Positions 38,600-47,325 of a stretch of 64,000 bases of DNA are shown here, one piece after another. Location: the NCBI GenBank assembly GCA_964653025.1, contig CAZZBZ010000005.1, positions 1 to 64,000 of the forward strand. The letters run 5' to 3'. The stretch is from JABWAM01 sp964653025 (lineage in GTDB: Bacteria > Verrucomicrobiota > Verrucomicrobiia > JABWAM01). The notes beneath the pieces were generated by a model that had not been told where the DNA came from, searched no databases, and worked only from the letters and a program-made list of their open reading frames with translations. A program made the translations under genes and the position numbers. Every line of letters starts with the position of its first letter. The first letter of the stretch is position 1.

Positions 38600-40348
38600 A
38601 TGCGCGTTCGCTTTTTTTTGATTGCAACCCTTACCGCCGCAACGTGCCTCACGATCTCCGCCCAGGAGCAGGGCGTGTCGGACCGCCTGAAATCGCTCAA
38701 GGCCGCGGCCGTCGACGAGAAGGCGATCCCCGGCGGCGGGCCCGCCTCCGCCTCGGGAGCGATGCGCGACATGGCAATGGTCGCGAACAACGTCACCCAG
38801 GTGGAGGGCCAGATCGCGAACCAGGATTTCGACAACGCACGCCGTTTCATTCGCCAGTGGATGCAGAACACGGCCTCGCCGCAGATTCGGAAGATGCTCG
38901 ATGACCTGCTCGCGGAGGTGGAGAAGCTCGCGAAGGATCGCGACGAGAAGCTCCGCACGAAAGCGAGGGACATCCTGGACCGTGCGTCCACCGCCTGCCT
39001 TGCCGCGAAGAAGGAGGAGGACCTTGCCCCCGTGATGGAGGAGATGCGTGATTTCATGGAGACCGAGTTGAATAGCGGGCGCTGGCGCCGCGCCTCCCGC
39101 TGGCAGCAGGAGTTCAACAACGCCCTGCAGTTCATGGACCGCTGGCAGGAGTTCGTGGCGGCGCGGGCCGCGGGCTCGCTCGACGCGGCGCTCCAGGCGC
39201 TCCAGCAACTCTCTGGATACTCCTCGAAGCTTGTGCCGCGCTCGAAGCTGATGGAGATCCAGAAGGAACTCGCCCCGAAGGCCTTCGCGGGGTTCAAGGA
39301 GCAGATCGCAAAGGCCGGGGCCCAACTCGCCGCGGCAAAAACCGCCTCCCAGGCGGCCGAGGCCGCCGACGCGATCTCCACCGCCTACGACGACATGAAC
39401 CGTTTCGGCGGCTCCATGCCCTCCTCCCTCCGCATGTTGTTCGAGGGGGCGCAGCAGGCGGCGCGCGAGTGGCGCGCGATCCTGCAGTTCGAGGAGCAGG
39501 GACGACCCGCAATGGCGCTCCAGCGCCTGCGCAACCTCGAACAGAACAACTACAGCGACTTCCGCATCCTCCCTGCCGCGACACTTGTTACCAAGCGCGC
39601 GGCGCTCGTGAAGAAGATGATGGAGGGGGCGGGGGACGCAGGCTCCGAGCTTGCCGCCGAGGTGGATCGCGTGGTCACGGGGATCAAGAGCGGGGCCGAC
39701 CTTGCCGCCGCGCGCACGAAGGTCGAGCGCCTGCAACGAGTCGCCGGTTCCGAGGGGGACCCGATCCAGCAGGCGCTCTATCGCCTGATGTCCGACCTCG
39801 CCCTGCTGGAAACGGTCTACCGTCAGGCACAGGGCGGAGGGGAGACCGCGAGCCTGGGGACAGTTCCCTGGCGCGGAGGCTATTCCGTCGAGGGGCATCC
39901 ATGGCAGAAGCCGCTCGCGGCGCTCCGGGAGGCGTTGCTGGCGGAGGTGGTCCAGGCGCGGTTTGAGCTTCCCGAAATGGCGAAGGCGAAGGGGGCCGAC
40001 CTTTCCTCAAAGCTCGAGGGTCTCGCCGACGAGGCCTTTGCGAAGTCGGATTGGACGCGCCTCCTCCGTGTTCTCAACGCGCTCCGTTTCGCGTCGGGGC
40101 TTCCCGACTACACCGTGCCGGGCATGGCCGCGCCGCGGGGCGGGATCCTCGGCGAGGCCGCGGCGGTCGGGGCGTTCGTCGCGGGGCAGAACCTCGAGCA
40201 GGCCGGGCAATACGCGGCGGCGGCCGAGTGTTACCGCGAGGTCCTCAAGCAGTCGGGCAAGCGGGTGCCGACGAAGGTGGCGACCGAGCGGCTTCTCGCC
40301 ATCACGAAGGAGCACCCCGAGGTCGCGAAGGAAGGCGCACCCCGCTGA
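38600..40348 (+). CDS. Large exported helical protein of unknown function
   Basis: 582 residues from an ATG with GGAGG six bases upstream; the signal peptide is MRVRFFLIATLTAATCLTIS, cut near SAQ. The mature protein is Ala/Arg/Glu-rich, strongly helical and repetitive in feel, with many heptad-like stretches (FKEQIAKAGAQLAAAKTASQ) and repeated hydrophobic/charged helices, resembling TPR-like or coiled-coil scaffolds. No catalytic motif is seen. The final 90 residues (QNLEQAGQYAAAAECYREVL) look like one true TPR unit. It is transcribed alone. Confidence 0.75.
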   Translation: MRVRFFLIATLTAATCLTISAQEQGVSDRLKSLKAAAVDEKAIPGGGPASASGAMRDMAMVANNVTQVEGQIANQDFDNARRFIRQWMQNTASPQIRKMLDDLLAEVEKLAKDRDEKLRTKARDILDRASTACLAAKKEEDLAPVMEEMRDFMETELNSGRWRRASRWQQEFNNALQFMDRWQEFVAARAAGSLDAALQALQQLSGYSSKLVPRSKLMEIQKELAPKAFAGFKEQIAKAGAQLAAAKTASQAAEAADAISTAYDDMNRFGGSMPSSLRMLFEGAQQAAREWRAILQFEEQGRPAMALQRLRNLEQNNYSDFRILPAATLVTKRAALVKKMMEGAGDAGSELAAEVDRVVTGIKSGADLAAARTKVERLQRVAGSEGDPIQQALYRLMSDLALLETVYRQAQGGGETASLGTVPWRGGYSVEGHPWQKPLAALREALLAEVVQARFELPEMAKAKGADLSSKLEGLADEAFAKSDWTRLLRVLNALRFASGLPDYTVPGMAAPRGGILGEAAAVGAFVAGQNLEQAGQYAAAAECYREVLKQSGKRVPTKVATERLLAITKEHPEVAKEGAPR

Positions 40349-40354
40349 GCCGCC

Positions 40355-41137
40355 TCAGGGCTTCCTCGCCGCAAGGAGGAGGAAGGGCCACCACCAGGTG
40401 ACCTTCCCTTCGCGTTCCCCGAGGCGGAAGATCCGCCGGGCCGCGGCGGGGATGGTCGCGACGAGTTCCCGGACGCGGCGGCGGTTCTCCTCCGGGGTGC
40501 CCGCGACCTCGAAGTACGCGTCGAGGTCCTTCTGCGCCTTCTCCTCGACCACGCAGCTCGTCACCCGCAGGCCGGCGGACGCGCAGAGGGAGGACCAGCT
40601 CCCCGGCGTCAGGAAACGGTGGTGGCTCGGGTCGCGGAGCTTCTCCACCTGGTGCAGCCACTCGTCGGCCTCGGATTCCCCGTCCGGCACTGTGCCGTCG
40701 ATGAGGACGAACGCCCCGCCGGGCCGCAGCACGCGGGCGGCCTCCCTCACGAAGTCGGGGGGTGAGCTGAAGTGGTGCGCGGCGACGCGGCAGGTGACGA
40801 GGTCGAAGGAGGCGTCCGCGTAGGGCAGGGACTCCGCGGCGTGCTGTCGGGTCTCGACTGAAAGCCCCCGCTCGGCGGCGAGCTTCCTGGTGTTGGCCAG
40901 CATTACCGGGGAAATGTCGGAGACCGTGACCGCGAGGCCGAGGCCCGCGAGGTGAACGCCGGTGTGCCCGCCCCCGGTGGCGACGTCGAGGGCCTCCTGG
41001 CCGGCCCGGGGGGACACGGGGACCAGCGCGCGCTCCAGGTCGGCGATGTCGGCGAGAAGGTGGCCCTTGCCGTAGCGGTCGCCCTGGCGATCGAACTGGC
41101 GGCGCGCCGATTCCTGGATGGGGTCGAGCCCGCTCAT
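40355..41137 (-). CDS. Class I SAM-dependent methyltransferase (UbiE-like)
   Basis: 260 residues. Motif I is ALDVATGGGHTGVHLA, followed by VTVSDISPVML (acidic ribose-binding position), RQHAAESLPYADASFDLVTC (motif for adenine and catalytic loop) and VLRPGGAFVLID. The N-terminal YGKGHLLADIADL and the overall layout match ubiquinone/menaquinone-type methylases; the substrate is unknown. Its ATG overlaps the rhaB stop as ATGA, so it is translated with the sugar kinase despite an apparently unrelated role. Confidence 0.88.
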   Translation of the reverse strand: MSGLDPIQESARRQFDRQGDRYGKGHLLADIADLERALVPVSPRAGQEALDVATGGGHTGVHLAGLGLAVTVSDISPVMLANTRKLAAERGLSVETRQHAAESLPYADASFDLVTCRVAAHHFSSPPDFVREAARVLRPGGAFVLIDGTVPDGESEADEWLHQVEKLRDPSHHRFLTPGSWSSLCASAGLRVTSCVVEEKAQKDLDAYFEVAGTPEENRRRVRELVATIPAAARRIFRLGEREGKVTWWWPFLLLAARKP

Positions 41138-42612
41138 GCGTGGCCGGCGCGGCGCTTGAGGTCGAGGAACCGGGCGAAGTGTTTCTCCCACTGCGCGGCG
41201 TCCTGCGGATCGTAGCGGCGGAGGTCGAAACTGTTGCGGACGATTTGTCGGAGGTGGGCGCGGTCCTTCACGGCGCCGAGGCCGCGGGCCTGGATGAGGC
41301 AGTTGCCGATCGCAGTACCCTCGGCGGGGCCGGCGATCACGGGGCGGCCGACGGCGCTCGCGGTGAGCTGGCAGAGGAGGGGATTTTGCGAGCCGCCCCC
41401 GACGACGTGGAGGATCTTGAATCGGCGGCCGAGCGCCTTCTCCAGTTTGTCGAGGACGTGGCGGTACTCGAGCGCGAGGCTCTCGTAGGCGCAGCGAACC
41501 GTGGCGCCGACCCCCTCGGGGGCGGGTTGGACGGCCTCGCGGCAGGCGTCGGCGAGTTTCTTCGGCATGTCGCCCGGCTTTACGAAGCGCGGGTCGTCGG
41601 GATCCACGATGGAGCCGAAGGGGCTCGCTTCCGTGGCGAGCTTGATGAGGGCGGGGTAGTCGTACTTCGTCCCTTCCGCCTCCCAGGTACGACGGCATTC
41701 CTGGACGAGCCAGAGGCCGATGATGTTCTTGAGGAAGCGGATCGTACCGTCCACGCCGACCTCGTTGGTGAATCCGAGGTCGCGGGTTTCGTCGGTGATG
41801 CAGGGCTGGTCGATCTCCGCGCCGAGAAGGGACCACGTGCCGCTGCTGAGACAGGCCCAGTCGCCGCCCTCGGCAGGGACGGCGGCAAAGGCGCAGCCAG
41901 TGTCGTGGGAGCAGGGGACGACCACCTTCACGCGTGCACCGGTGGCGCCGAGGCCGAGGGCGGGGGAAAGGCCGCCGAGGACCTCGCCGGCGGGGACGAT
42001 CGGCGGGAGGACCGAAACCGGGGTGCCGAACGCGGCGAGGATTTTCTCGGACCAGGCGCGGCGGGCGGGGTTGTAGAACTGCGAGGTGCTTGCGAGGGAG
42101 ACCTCGGCGACCTTTTTTCCGCTGAAGAGGAAGTGGAAGTAGTCGGCCATCCAGAGGACCGTGCCGACGTCCTTCCACGCAGGTCCCTGACCGAGGGTGG
42201 AAGCGAGGAACTGGAAGCAGGTGTTGAACGGCATGAACTGGATTCCCGTCTCGCGATAGATCTCCTCGCGAGAGAGGCGCGCGAAGGCCTTCTCCATGAT
42301 TCCATCGTTGCGCGAGTCGCGGTAGCAGTACGGCTCCTCGATGAGACGGTCGCCACGATCGAGGGTTACGTAATCCACGCCCCAGGTATCGCAGCCGAGT
42401 GCGTCGAGATCGGGGTGCTTCGCGAGGGCGTCACGAAGGGCGCCGCTCATCGCGCCGAAGAAGTGCTCGGTATCCCAGTGCCAGTGGCCCCCGATCTGTT
42501 TCGGCGTGTTGAGGAAGCGGGCGAGGACCTCGAGAGTGAGGCGGTCGTGGGCGAGCGTGCCGAGGACGGCGCGACCGCTCTCGGCGCCGAGGTCGAAGGC
42601 GAGGAGTTTCAT
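41134..42612 (-). CDS. rhaB: Rhamnulokinase (FGGY carbohydrate kinase)
   Basis: Phosphorylates L-rhamnulose to L-rhamnulose-1-phosphate. 492 residues with the FGGY ATPase fold: MKLLAFDLGAESGR (phosphate 1), GHWHWDTEHFF, DTWGVDYVTLD (catalytic Asp region) and, in the C-terminal half, VVVPCSHDTGCA and HVVGGGSQNPLLCQLT. Related kinases (fuculokinase, xylulokinase) differ at the substrate loop IGGHWHWD, so rhamnulokinase is the best call. Only a fucose-isomerase-like gene, not rhaA or rhaD, is nearby. Confidence 0.88.
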   Translation of the reverse strand: MKLLAFDLGAESGRAVLGTLAHDRLTLEVLARFLNTPKQIGGHWHWDTEHFFGAMSGALRDALAKHPDLDALGCDTWGVDYVTLDRGDRLIEEPYCYRDSRNDGIMEKAFARLSREEIYRETGIQFMPFNTCFQFLASTLGQGPAWKDVGTVLWMADYFHFLFSGKKVAEVSLASTSQFYNPARRAWSEKILAAFGTPVSVLPPIVPAGEVLGGLSPALGLGATGARVKVVVPCSHDTGCAFAAVPAEGGDWACLSSGTWSLLGAEIDQPCITDETRDLGFTNEVGVDGTIRFLKNIIGLWLVQECRRTWEAEGTKYDYPALIKLATEASPFGSIVDPDDPRFVKPGDMPKKLADACREAVQPAPEGVGATVRCAYESLALEYRHVLDKLEKALGRRFKILHVVGGGSQNPLLCQLTASAVGRPVIAGPAEGTAIGNCLIQARGLGAVKDRAHLRQIVRNSFDLRRYDPQDAAQWEKHFARFLDLKRRAGHA

Positions 42613-42621
42613 GGAGGGAGG

Positions 42622-42745
42622 CTGTAGCTGGTAGGCTGTAGTTTGTAGCTCGTCGCCAAGGCACCCCATCCCCTCATGAGGAATGGGACGTGTTCATGGC
42701 TCTTGGGGTGTCGCCACCACAACCTATGATCTACAAGCTATCAAC
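42622..42745. repeat. Imperfect inverted-repeat region rich in TAGCTTGTAG words
   Basis: The 137-bp gap between rhaB and the isomerase gene contains a left segment (42622-42651) and a right segment (42719-42745) that are loosely complementary through words such as TAGCTGGTAG and CTACAAGCTA. Inside are CACCCCA/TGGGGTG and a near-palindrome CCCATCCCCTCATGAGGAAT... at 42665-42687. Pairing is patchy and no promoter is identifiable. Confidence 0.4.
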
Positions 42746-42749
42746 TTCC

Positions 42750-44363
42750 TCAGCAGAGCCCGCTCTCGGAGCCGCAGACGGAGGTCTCGATACCCATGGC
42801 CTGGAAGGCGGCAACCTTGGCGGCGAGGGCGAACTGGGCGCCCTTGAGGTCCTTCGCGTAGGCCACTTGGATGTGATTGGCCTTGTGGCGGGCCATCATC
42901 TGGTCGCGAGAGATGCCGGGGAGGACGGCGTGCATGATGGGCCACTGCGGGGTGGTGGCCTTCCAGCGGCGCTCCGTCTCGGCGCGGGGGAGGGCGACGA
43001 CCTTGCCGATGCCGACGTCGGCGTTAAGGCGTCCGTCGGCGACGAAGATGCGGCTCCAGACGATGACGCCGGGCTTGCTGATCCCCTTGACGGTGCCGCC
43101 GCCGAGGCGGAAGTACATCGCGGGCTGGCGCTCGCTCACGGTGCCGGCGTAGCCGCCGATGAAGTGCTTCGGGGGCGCGGCGCCGGAGATCTCGAAGACC
43201 CAGACGTAGTCGCGGATTCCCTGGCCCTTGTACGGGGCGCCCCACCGGACATCGTGGAGGGTGTTCTCGGGGTCGAGGCCGAGGGTACGCCAGAGACGGT
43301 AGGTGACGAGGCCGTCGAGGCCGGCGCATTCGTCCACCTCGTTGAAGTGGGGGAGCGCCTCGCCTGCGTAGAGGACGCGGCCGGTCTTCGCGCAGCGCGC
43401 CGGGGGACGGCTGACGTTATTAAGGAGGCCCTCGACGAGGTCGGAGGCAGGAGCCATATCCTTGAGGCCCTGCTGGTACTGGATGCCGATCGCGGCGCAG
43501 CCGAACTCGTCGGCGATGCGGAGGGCGGCGATGTACATCTTGCACTGCTCGAGGATCTGGCGATCGGTGAGGTCGGTCTCCTCGCAGGGGCCGGTCTTGA
43601 ACTTCATTCCCTTGCGGTCGAGCCATGAGCGGACGGCCCGGGCCTCGGTGTCGGTGACCTCGCGCATGGCGGCGACGAGGGCGGACTGGCTGAGGCGCTC
43701 CTTATAGACGCCGGTGGGGTGGAGGAGTTCGTCGGGGATGATCGCGTTGTACATCCCCATGCAACCCTCGTCGAAGATACCCATGATCGCCTTTTTCTCA
43801 CGGAGTTCGGCGGCGAGGCGGAGGCCGAGGGCGAGGGCCTTGTCGGGGAGCTTGAGATTACGAGCGGGGTGGACGTGGCTCGTGTCGTGCTGGATAAAGC
43901 CGTGATCGATCCACTGGCAAAGGCCGTGGCGGAAAGTGGCGTCCTTGAAGTTCTCACTCCAGAGGGTGCTGTATTTCACACCGGCCTTGGTGAGCGAACC
44001 GTTGAGGTTGAGCATGCCGACGAGGCCGGGCCATTGGCCGCTCCAGTTGGCAACGGTAAGGATTGGGGCTCGGTGGGAGACGAGGCCATGGAGAAGGTGG
44101 TGCGAGTACTGCCACGCGGCCTCGACGACGACGATCGGGGTATCGCGATCCACCCGGCTGAAGACCTCCATTCCGTACTTCTGGCTATCGATGAAGCCGT
44201 GCTTCTTCTTCGCGTCGTAACCGTGCGCGCGCCGCACGGAAACGCCTTCCTTGCGAAAGGCGGCGACGACCATTTTTTCGGCAGCCTGCTGGGCGGGCCA
44301 GCAAACACGGTTAGCGGAGAGGCGGAGGTCACCACTGGCGACGAGGAGAACAGTTTTCTTCAT
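42750..44363 (-). CDS. L-fucose isomerase-like protein
   Basis: Aldose-ketose isomerase of the FucI/AraA superfamily, 537 residues against about 590 for E. coli FucI. The probable metal ligands are the Glu and Asp in GIFDEGCMGMYNAIIPDE and the His in MARHKANHIQVAYA. The N-terminal MKKTVLLVASGDLRLSANR and QYSHHLLHGLVSHRAPIL are typical of the FucI-like group in Verrucomicrobiota. Sitting beside rhamnulokinase, it may isomerise L-fucose or L-rhamnose; the pair would begin a deoxysugar catabolic route. 137 bases separate the two genes. Confidence 0.82.
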   Translation of the reverse strand: MKKTVLLVASGDLRLSANRVCWPAQQAAEKMVVAAFRKEGVSVRRAHGYDAKKKHGFIDSQKYGMEVFSRVDRDTPIVVVEAAWQYSHHLLHGLVSHRAPILTVANWSGQWPGLVGMLNLNGSLTKAGVKYSTLWSENFKDATFRHGLCQWIDHGFIQHDTSHVHPARNLKLPDKALALGLRLAAELREKKAIMGIFDEGCMGMYNAIIPDELLHPTGVYKERLSQSALVAAMREVTDTEARAVRSWLDRKGMKFKTGPCEETDLTDRQILEQCKMYIAALRIADEFGCAAIGIQYQQGLKDMAPASDLVEGLLNNVSRPPARCAKTGRVLYAGEALPHFNEVDECAGLDGLVTYRLWRTLGLDPENTLHDVRWGAPYKGQGIRDYVWVFEISGAAPPKHFIGGYAGTVSERQPAMYFRLGGGTVKGISKPGVIVWSRIFVADGRLNADVGIGKVVALPRAETERRWKATTPQWPIMHAVLPGISRDQMMARHKANHIQVAYAKDLKGAQFALAAKVAAFQAMGIETSVCGSESGLC

Positions 44364-44474
44364 GGGCCGCTTGTAGAAGCAGCGTGGATTGGCCACAAGG
44401 CGAAAAGTGAGTGGGGGGTTTGGAGCGATGAGTCTTGCCCGGTCGTAAGCGGGCGGGTAAGAGGGCCACGGCCC

Positions 44475-45590
44475 ATGGGCGTCCTGCACCGCTACCTCCT
44501 GGTTTCGCACCTCACCAGCCTGGGGATGACCCTGGCGGTGTTCACCTTTGTGCTTTTGCTGGGAAACATCTTCAAGGACCTGGTAGCCCTGCTGGCAAAC
44601 CGGACGGTGGACCTCTGGACGATTGGCGACTTTCTCCTGCTCCTGCTCCCCTACGTGCTTTCATTCTCGATGCCGATGGCGCTGCTGGCGGCGACGCTGC
44701 TGGTGATGGGAACCTTCTCAGCAGATGGAGAACTCACCGCCTGCCGCGCGGCAGGGTTGAGTTTTTTGCAGGTGACGGCCCCGATCTTCGGGGTGGCCGT
44801 GGTGCTGTCACTCGCCTGCCTCTGGGTGAACTGCTTTGTGGCTCCGGGGATGAAGTATCGTTTCAACCAGGCCTTCGTGGAGCTTGCGCTAAAGCGGCCG
44901 ATTTCGCTTCTCGAGGAAGGAGTATACCTCCGCGACTTTGGTGACATGGTGATCTTCATCGGGCGGCGGGACATGAAGAAAAACATGCTCTACGACGTGC
45001 GCATCACGACAATGGAGAACAACGAGATGTCGCAGGAGATCCATGCAGAGCGGGGCGCCCTTTCCGTGGATGCGGAGCAACTCAAGTTGCACCTGCGTCT
45101 CTTCAACGCCCAGATCGACCAACGCGACCCGTCGGATCCGGAAAATATCGAGAAGCGAAAGTGGGGGATGACGGTGGCGGAGTACCCCCTGGAACTCGAC
45201 CTCACGCGATTGGTGGACCAGCGTCGCGCGGTGAAGGAGGCGCACCATCGTTCCTCAATCGACCTCTGGCGACAGGCAACGCTTCTCGGAAAACAGGGAA
45301 TCCATCCCACGCCGATGTTGGTGGAGTTGCATAAGCGCCTCGCCCTAGGGACGGCCTGTTTCGCCTTCGTCATGGTGGCAGTGCCGCTCGGCGTGCGGGT
45401 CCATCGGCGGGAGACCTCGATTGGGATCCTCCTCAGCCTCCTCCTGGCAGTGGCCTATTACTTCCTCGTGCTTTTCGCGGAGGGGCTAAAGCGCAGCCCT
45501 CATCTCTTTCCCGAACTTGTCGTCTGGCTCCCCAACCTTGTCTTCCAGGCGTTCGGCGCCTATCTCTTGTGGAAACAGCAGAAGATTTGA
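44475..45590 (+). CDS. LptF/LptG family LPS export permease (YjgP/YjgQ)
   Basis: Inner-membrane permease of the Lpt ABC complex that extracts LPS and hands it to the periplasmic bridge. 371 residues: helices at about 10-32, 50-80 and 98-118 before a periplasmic jellyroll domain, then three C-terminal helices. The N-terminal MGVLHRYLLVSHLTSL and the SADGELTACRAAGLS coupling motif are conserved. LptF and LptG are paralogues and only one is in the window, so which this is remains open. The cytoplasmic ATPase and LptA genes are at 61-62 kb. Confidence 0.9.
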   Translation: MGVLHRYLLVSHLTSLGMTLAVFTFVLLLGNIFKDLVALLANRTVDLWTIGDFLLLLLPYVLSFSMPMALLAATLLVMGTFSADGELTACRAAGLSFLQVTAPIFGVAVVLSLACLWVNCFVAPGMKYRFNQAFVELALKRPISLLEEGVYLRDFGDMVIFIGRRDMKKNMLYDVRITTMENNEMSQEIHAERGALSVDAEQLKLHLRLFNAQIDQRDPSDPENIEKRKWGMTVAEYPLELDLTRLVDQRRAVKEAHHRSSIDLWRQATLLGKQGIHPTPMLVELHKRLALGTACFAFVMVAVPLGVRVHRRETSIGILLSLLLAVAYYFLVLFAEGLKRSPHLFPELVVWLPNLVFQAFGAYLLWKQQKI

Positions 45591-45637
45591 GGGTTTTCCA
45601 ATCGCCAGTTGCCAATGTGATTTTGAATACACGGAAC

Positions 45638-46360
45638 ATGAAACTTGGAACTCCCCAGCGTGTGCTGCTGATCATCCCGACCTACAATGAACGGGAGAAC
45701 CTATCCCGCCTGATCGAGCGCATCCCGTCGGAACCCGCCGCGGACCTCCTCTTCGTGGACGACCGTTCGACCGATGGCACGGCAGAGTGGATCCGCGGCC
45801 TTCAGGCGCGTCGTCCGGGCACCCACCTGATCGAGCGTCCCCACAAGATGGGTCTCGGTACGGCCTACACGGCGGGGTTCGCCTGGGCACTCGAGCGAGG
45901 ATACGACTTCATCTTCGAGATGGATGCCGACCTCTCGCATGATCCCGCGGAGATTCCGAATCTCATCCGCCGCGCGAACGACGGAGCCGACCTCGTCGTG
46001 GGTTCCCGTTATGTGGACGGCATCCGTGTCATCAACTGGCCGCTTCGACGGCTTTTCTTGAGCCGCTTTGCCTCCTTCTACACATGGTTTTGGACCGGGC
46101 TTCCGCTCACCGACCCGACGAGCGGATTCAAGTGCTTCCGTCGGGAAGCGCTGGCCGCGCTCGATCTCCAGCGCATCCGATCGAACGGCTACGCCTTTCA
46201 GATCGAGGTGAGCTACTGCCTCTGGCGAAAGGGCTTCCGCCTCGCGGAAGTGCCAATCGTCTTCACCGATCGCCACCAGGGCGTGTCGAAGATGAATCCC
46301 CGCATCGTCCGCGAGGCAGCGCTCCTCGTGCCGTGGTTACGCTTCGCGTACCGGGGTTGA
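45638..46360 (+). CDS. Polyprenol monophosphomannose synthase-like glycosyltransferase (GT2)
   Basis: 240 residues, the short soluble dolichol-phosphate mannosyltransferase class: IIPTYNERENLSRLIERI, FVDDRSTDGTAEWI, EMDADLSHDP (the DXD-like acidic motif), VVGSRYVDGI, and TDPTSGFKCFRREAL. The conserved VPIVFTDRHQGVSKMN is near the end. No membrane helices follow the domain. It adds a hexose to a polyprenyl phosphate carrier, which the membrane glycosyltransferase-like DUF2723 protein nearby could in principle use. Its last 98 bases overlap the convergent methyltransferase gene. Confidence 0.93.
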   Translation: MKLGTPQRVLLIIPTYNERENLSRLIERIPSEPAADLLFVDDRSTDGTAEWIRGLQARRPGTHLIERPHKMGLGTAYTAGFAWALERGYDFIFEMDADLSHDPAEIPNLIRRANDGADLVVGSRYVDGIRVINWPLRRLFLSRFASFYTWFWTGLPLTDPTSGFKCFRREALAALDLQRIRSNGYAFQIEVSYCLWRKGFRLAEVPIVFTDRHQGVSKMNPRIVREAALLVPWLRFAYRG

Positions 46361-47114
46361 TCGGGGGTTTTCGAGCGAGGAAGCCGATGCTGGAGCCGGT
46401 CCAGAGCGTCAGAGGGCTGTGAAAGAGCTTGTGACGGACAGCTTCCCGAAGGCGGGCAATCGTGGAAACTTGCGGCGGCCTTGTCGGCAGGCACACAAGG
46501 CCTCGTAGCGCAAGGCGGAGGGCGCGGTAGAAGAAGGAGGGACTCATCCAACCTCCGTAGTAGCGCGCGCCGCGCAAGCCGAGCCGAGCGGCAAGTCGGC
46601 GGAGTCCCCATGGGGTATAGTAGGTTTGCCATCCCGCGAACCAGTGCCCGGTCCAGATGAAAGGCCGCGCGAAGAAACTCTCCCAATAAATCGCCTGCGG
46701 AACATCCACCACCACGGCTCCCCCCACGCGCAGCACGCGCAGGTTCTCGCGGACGATGCGGTCCGGGTCTTCCCCTCGAAAATGCTCGATGAGGCCCTGG
46801 TGAAAAACAAGATCGAGCGAGCCATCCTTGAAGGGAAGGCGGAAAGCGTCCCCCCGCACAAGAGCGACGCGCGGGTCGCCCCCCAGTCGCGCGCGACACT
46901 TCGCGAGGGAGGCAGGAGAGTAATCGAGGAGCACCGGGCGGATGCCGAGCTCGATTTGGAACGCGGCCGATCCGCCGATTCCGCATCCCACCTCGAGGGA
47001 GCGGGTGCCACGCCAGTCGCCGTCCTCGCGCACGGCGCGCTCGATGCGTTCGTGCTGCGGGTAAAAATCCGCTGCGTCGGCGCGACTCGACCAGAATCGG
47101 TCCCAAGTGTCCAT
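46263..47114 (-). CDS. SAM-dependent methyltransferase, overlapping the preceding gene tail to tail
   Basis: 283 residues. Motif I RSLEVGCGIGGSAAF, acidic position VLLDYSPASL, ALVRGDAFRLPF and LVFHQGLIEH (motif for adenine), and VLRVGGAVVVDVPQ. The ATG giving MDTWDRFWSSR is preferred over upstream starts. The recognisable domain ends about residue 250 (FLARKP); the last 30-odd residues are Arg/Gly/Ser-rich and encoded antisense to the 3' end of the glycosyltransferase gene. The substrate is unknown; methylation of a small molecule or glycan is plausible. Confidence 0.85.
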   Translation of the reverse strand: MDTWDRFWSSRADAADFYPQHERIERAVREDGDWRGTRSLEVGCGIGGSAAFQIELGIRPVLLDYSPASLAKCRARLGGDPRVALVRGDAFRLPFKDGSLDLVFHQGLIEHFRGEDPDRIVRENLRVLRVGGAVVVDVPQAIYWESFFARPFIWTGHWFAGWQTYYTPWGLRRLAARLGLRGARYYGGWMSPSFFYRALRLALRGLVCLPTRPPQVSTIARLREAVRHKLFHSPLTLWTGSSIGFLARKPPINPGTRSVTTARGALPRGRCGDSSSTRPGGDR

Positions 47115-47184
47115 GCGAGGAGGCGGTAGGGCAGCGCGCGGCACGAGGCAAGCGCAAAGCGGGAAAGGGGAAGCGATTTGATGG

Positions 47185-47230
47185 TCACGATCGGATGGGA
47201 ACGCGAGGATTGTGCCCATCCGATCAGTGA
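47185..47230. promoter_or_regulatory. 11-bp perfect dyad, extendable to 15 bp, between divergent genes
   Basis: GATCGGATGGG (47189-47199) and CCCATCCGATC (47215-47225) are perfect reverse complements 15 bases apart. TCAC/GTGA extends the stem to 15 bp with a single bulged A. It lies in the 211-bp divergent promoter region between the methyltransferase and the DUF2723 gene, an expected place for an operator or an mRNA-leader hairpin. No more definite role can be read. Confidence 0.5.
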
Positions 47231-47325
47231 GGTTGCGAGGAGCGGGAAGACCAACGTTTTCGTCACACGCCCAGCGAGTTGTATTTGCAGAGGGCGCGGT
47301 TTCTGATAGAGGTTCCGTTTCCACC

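Noticed and set aside
37649..39898. 749-codon frame opposite the helical exported protein and phosphorylase
   Set aside because: Crosses two real genes and has no domain; an antisense shadow.
47212..47325. N-terminal extension of the DUF2723 gene upstream of its ATG
   Set aside because: Adds 38 codons without domain support and lies over the dyad; the later ATG gives a normal membrane-protein start.
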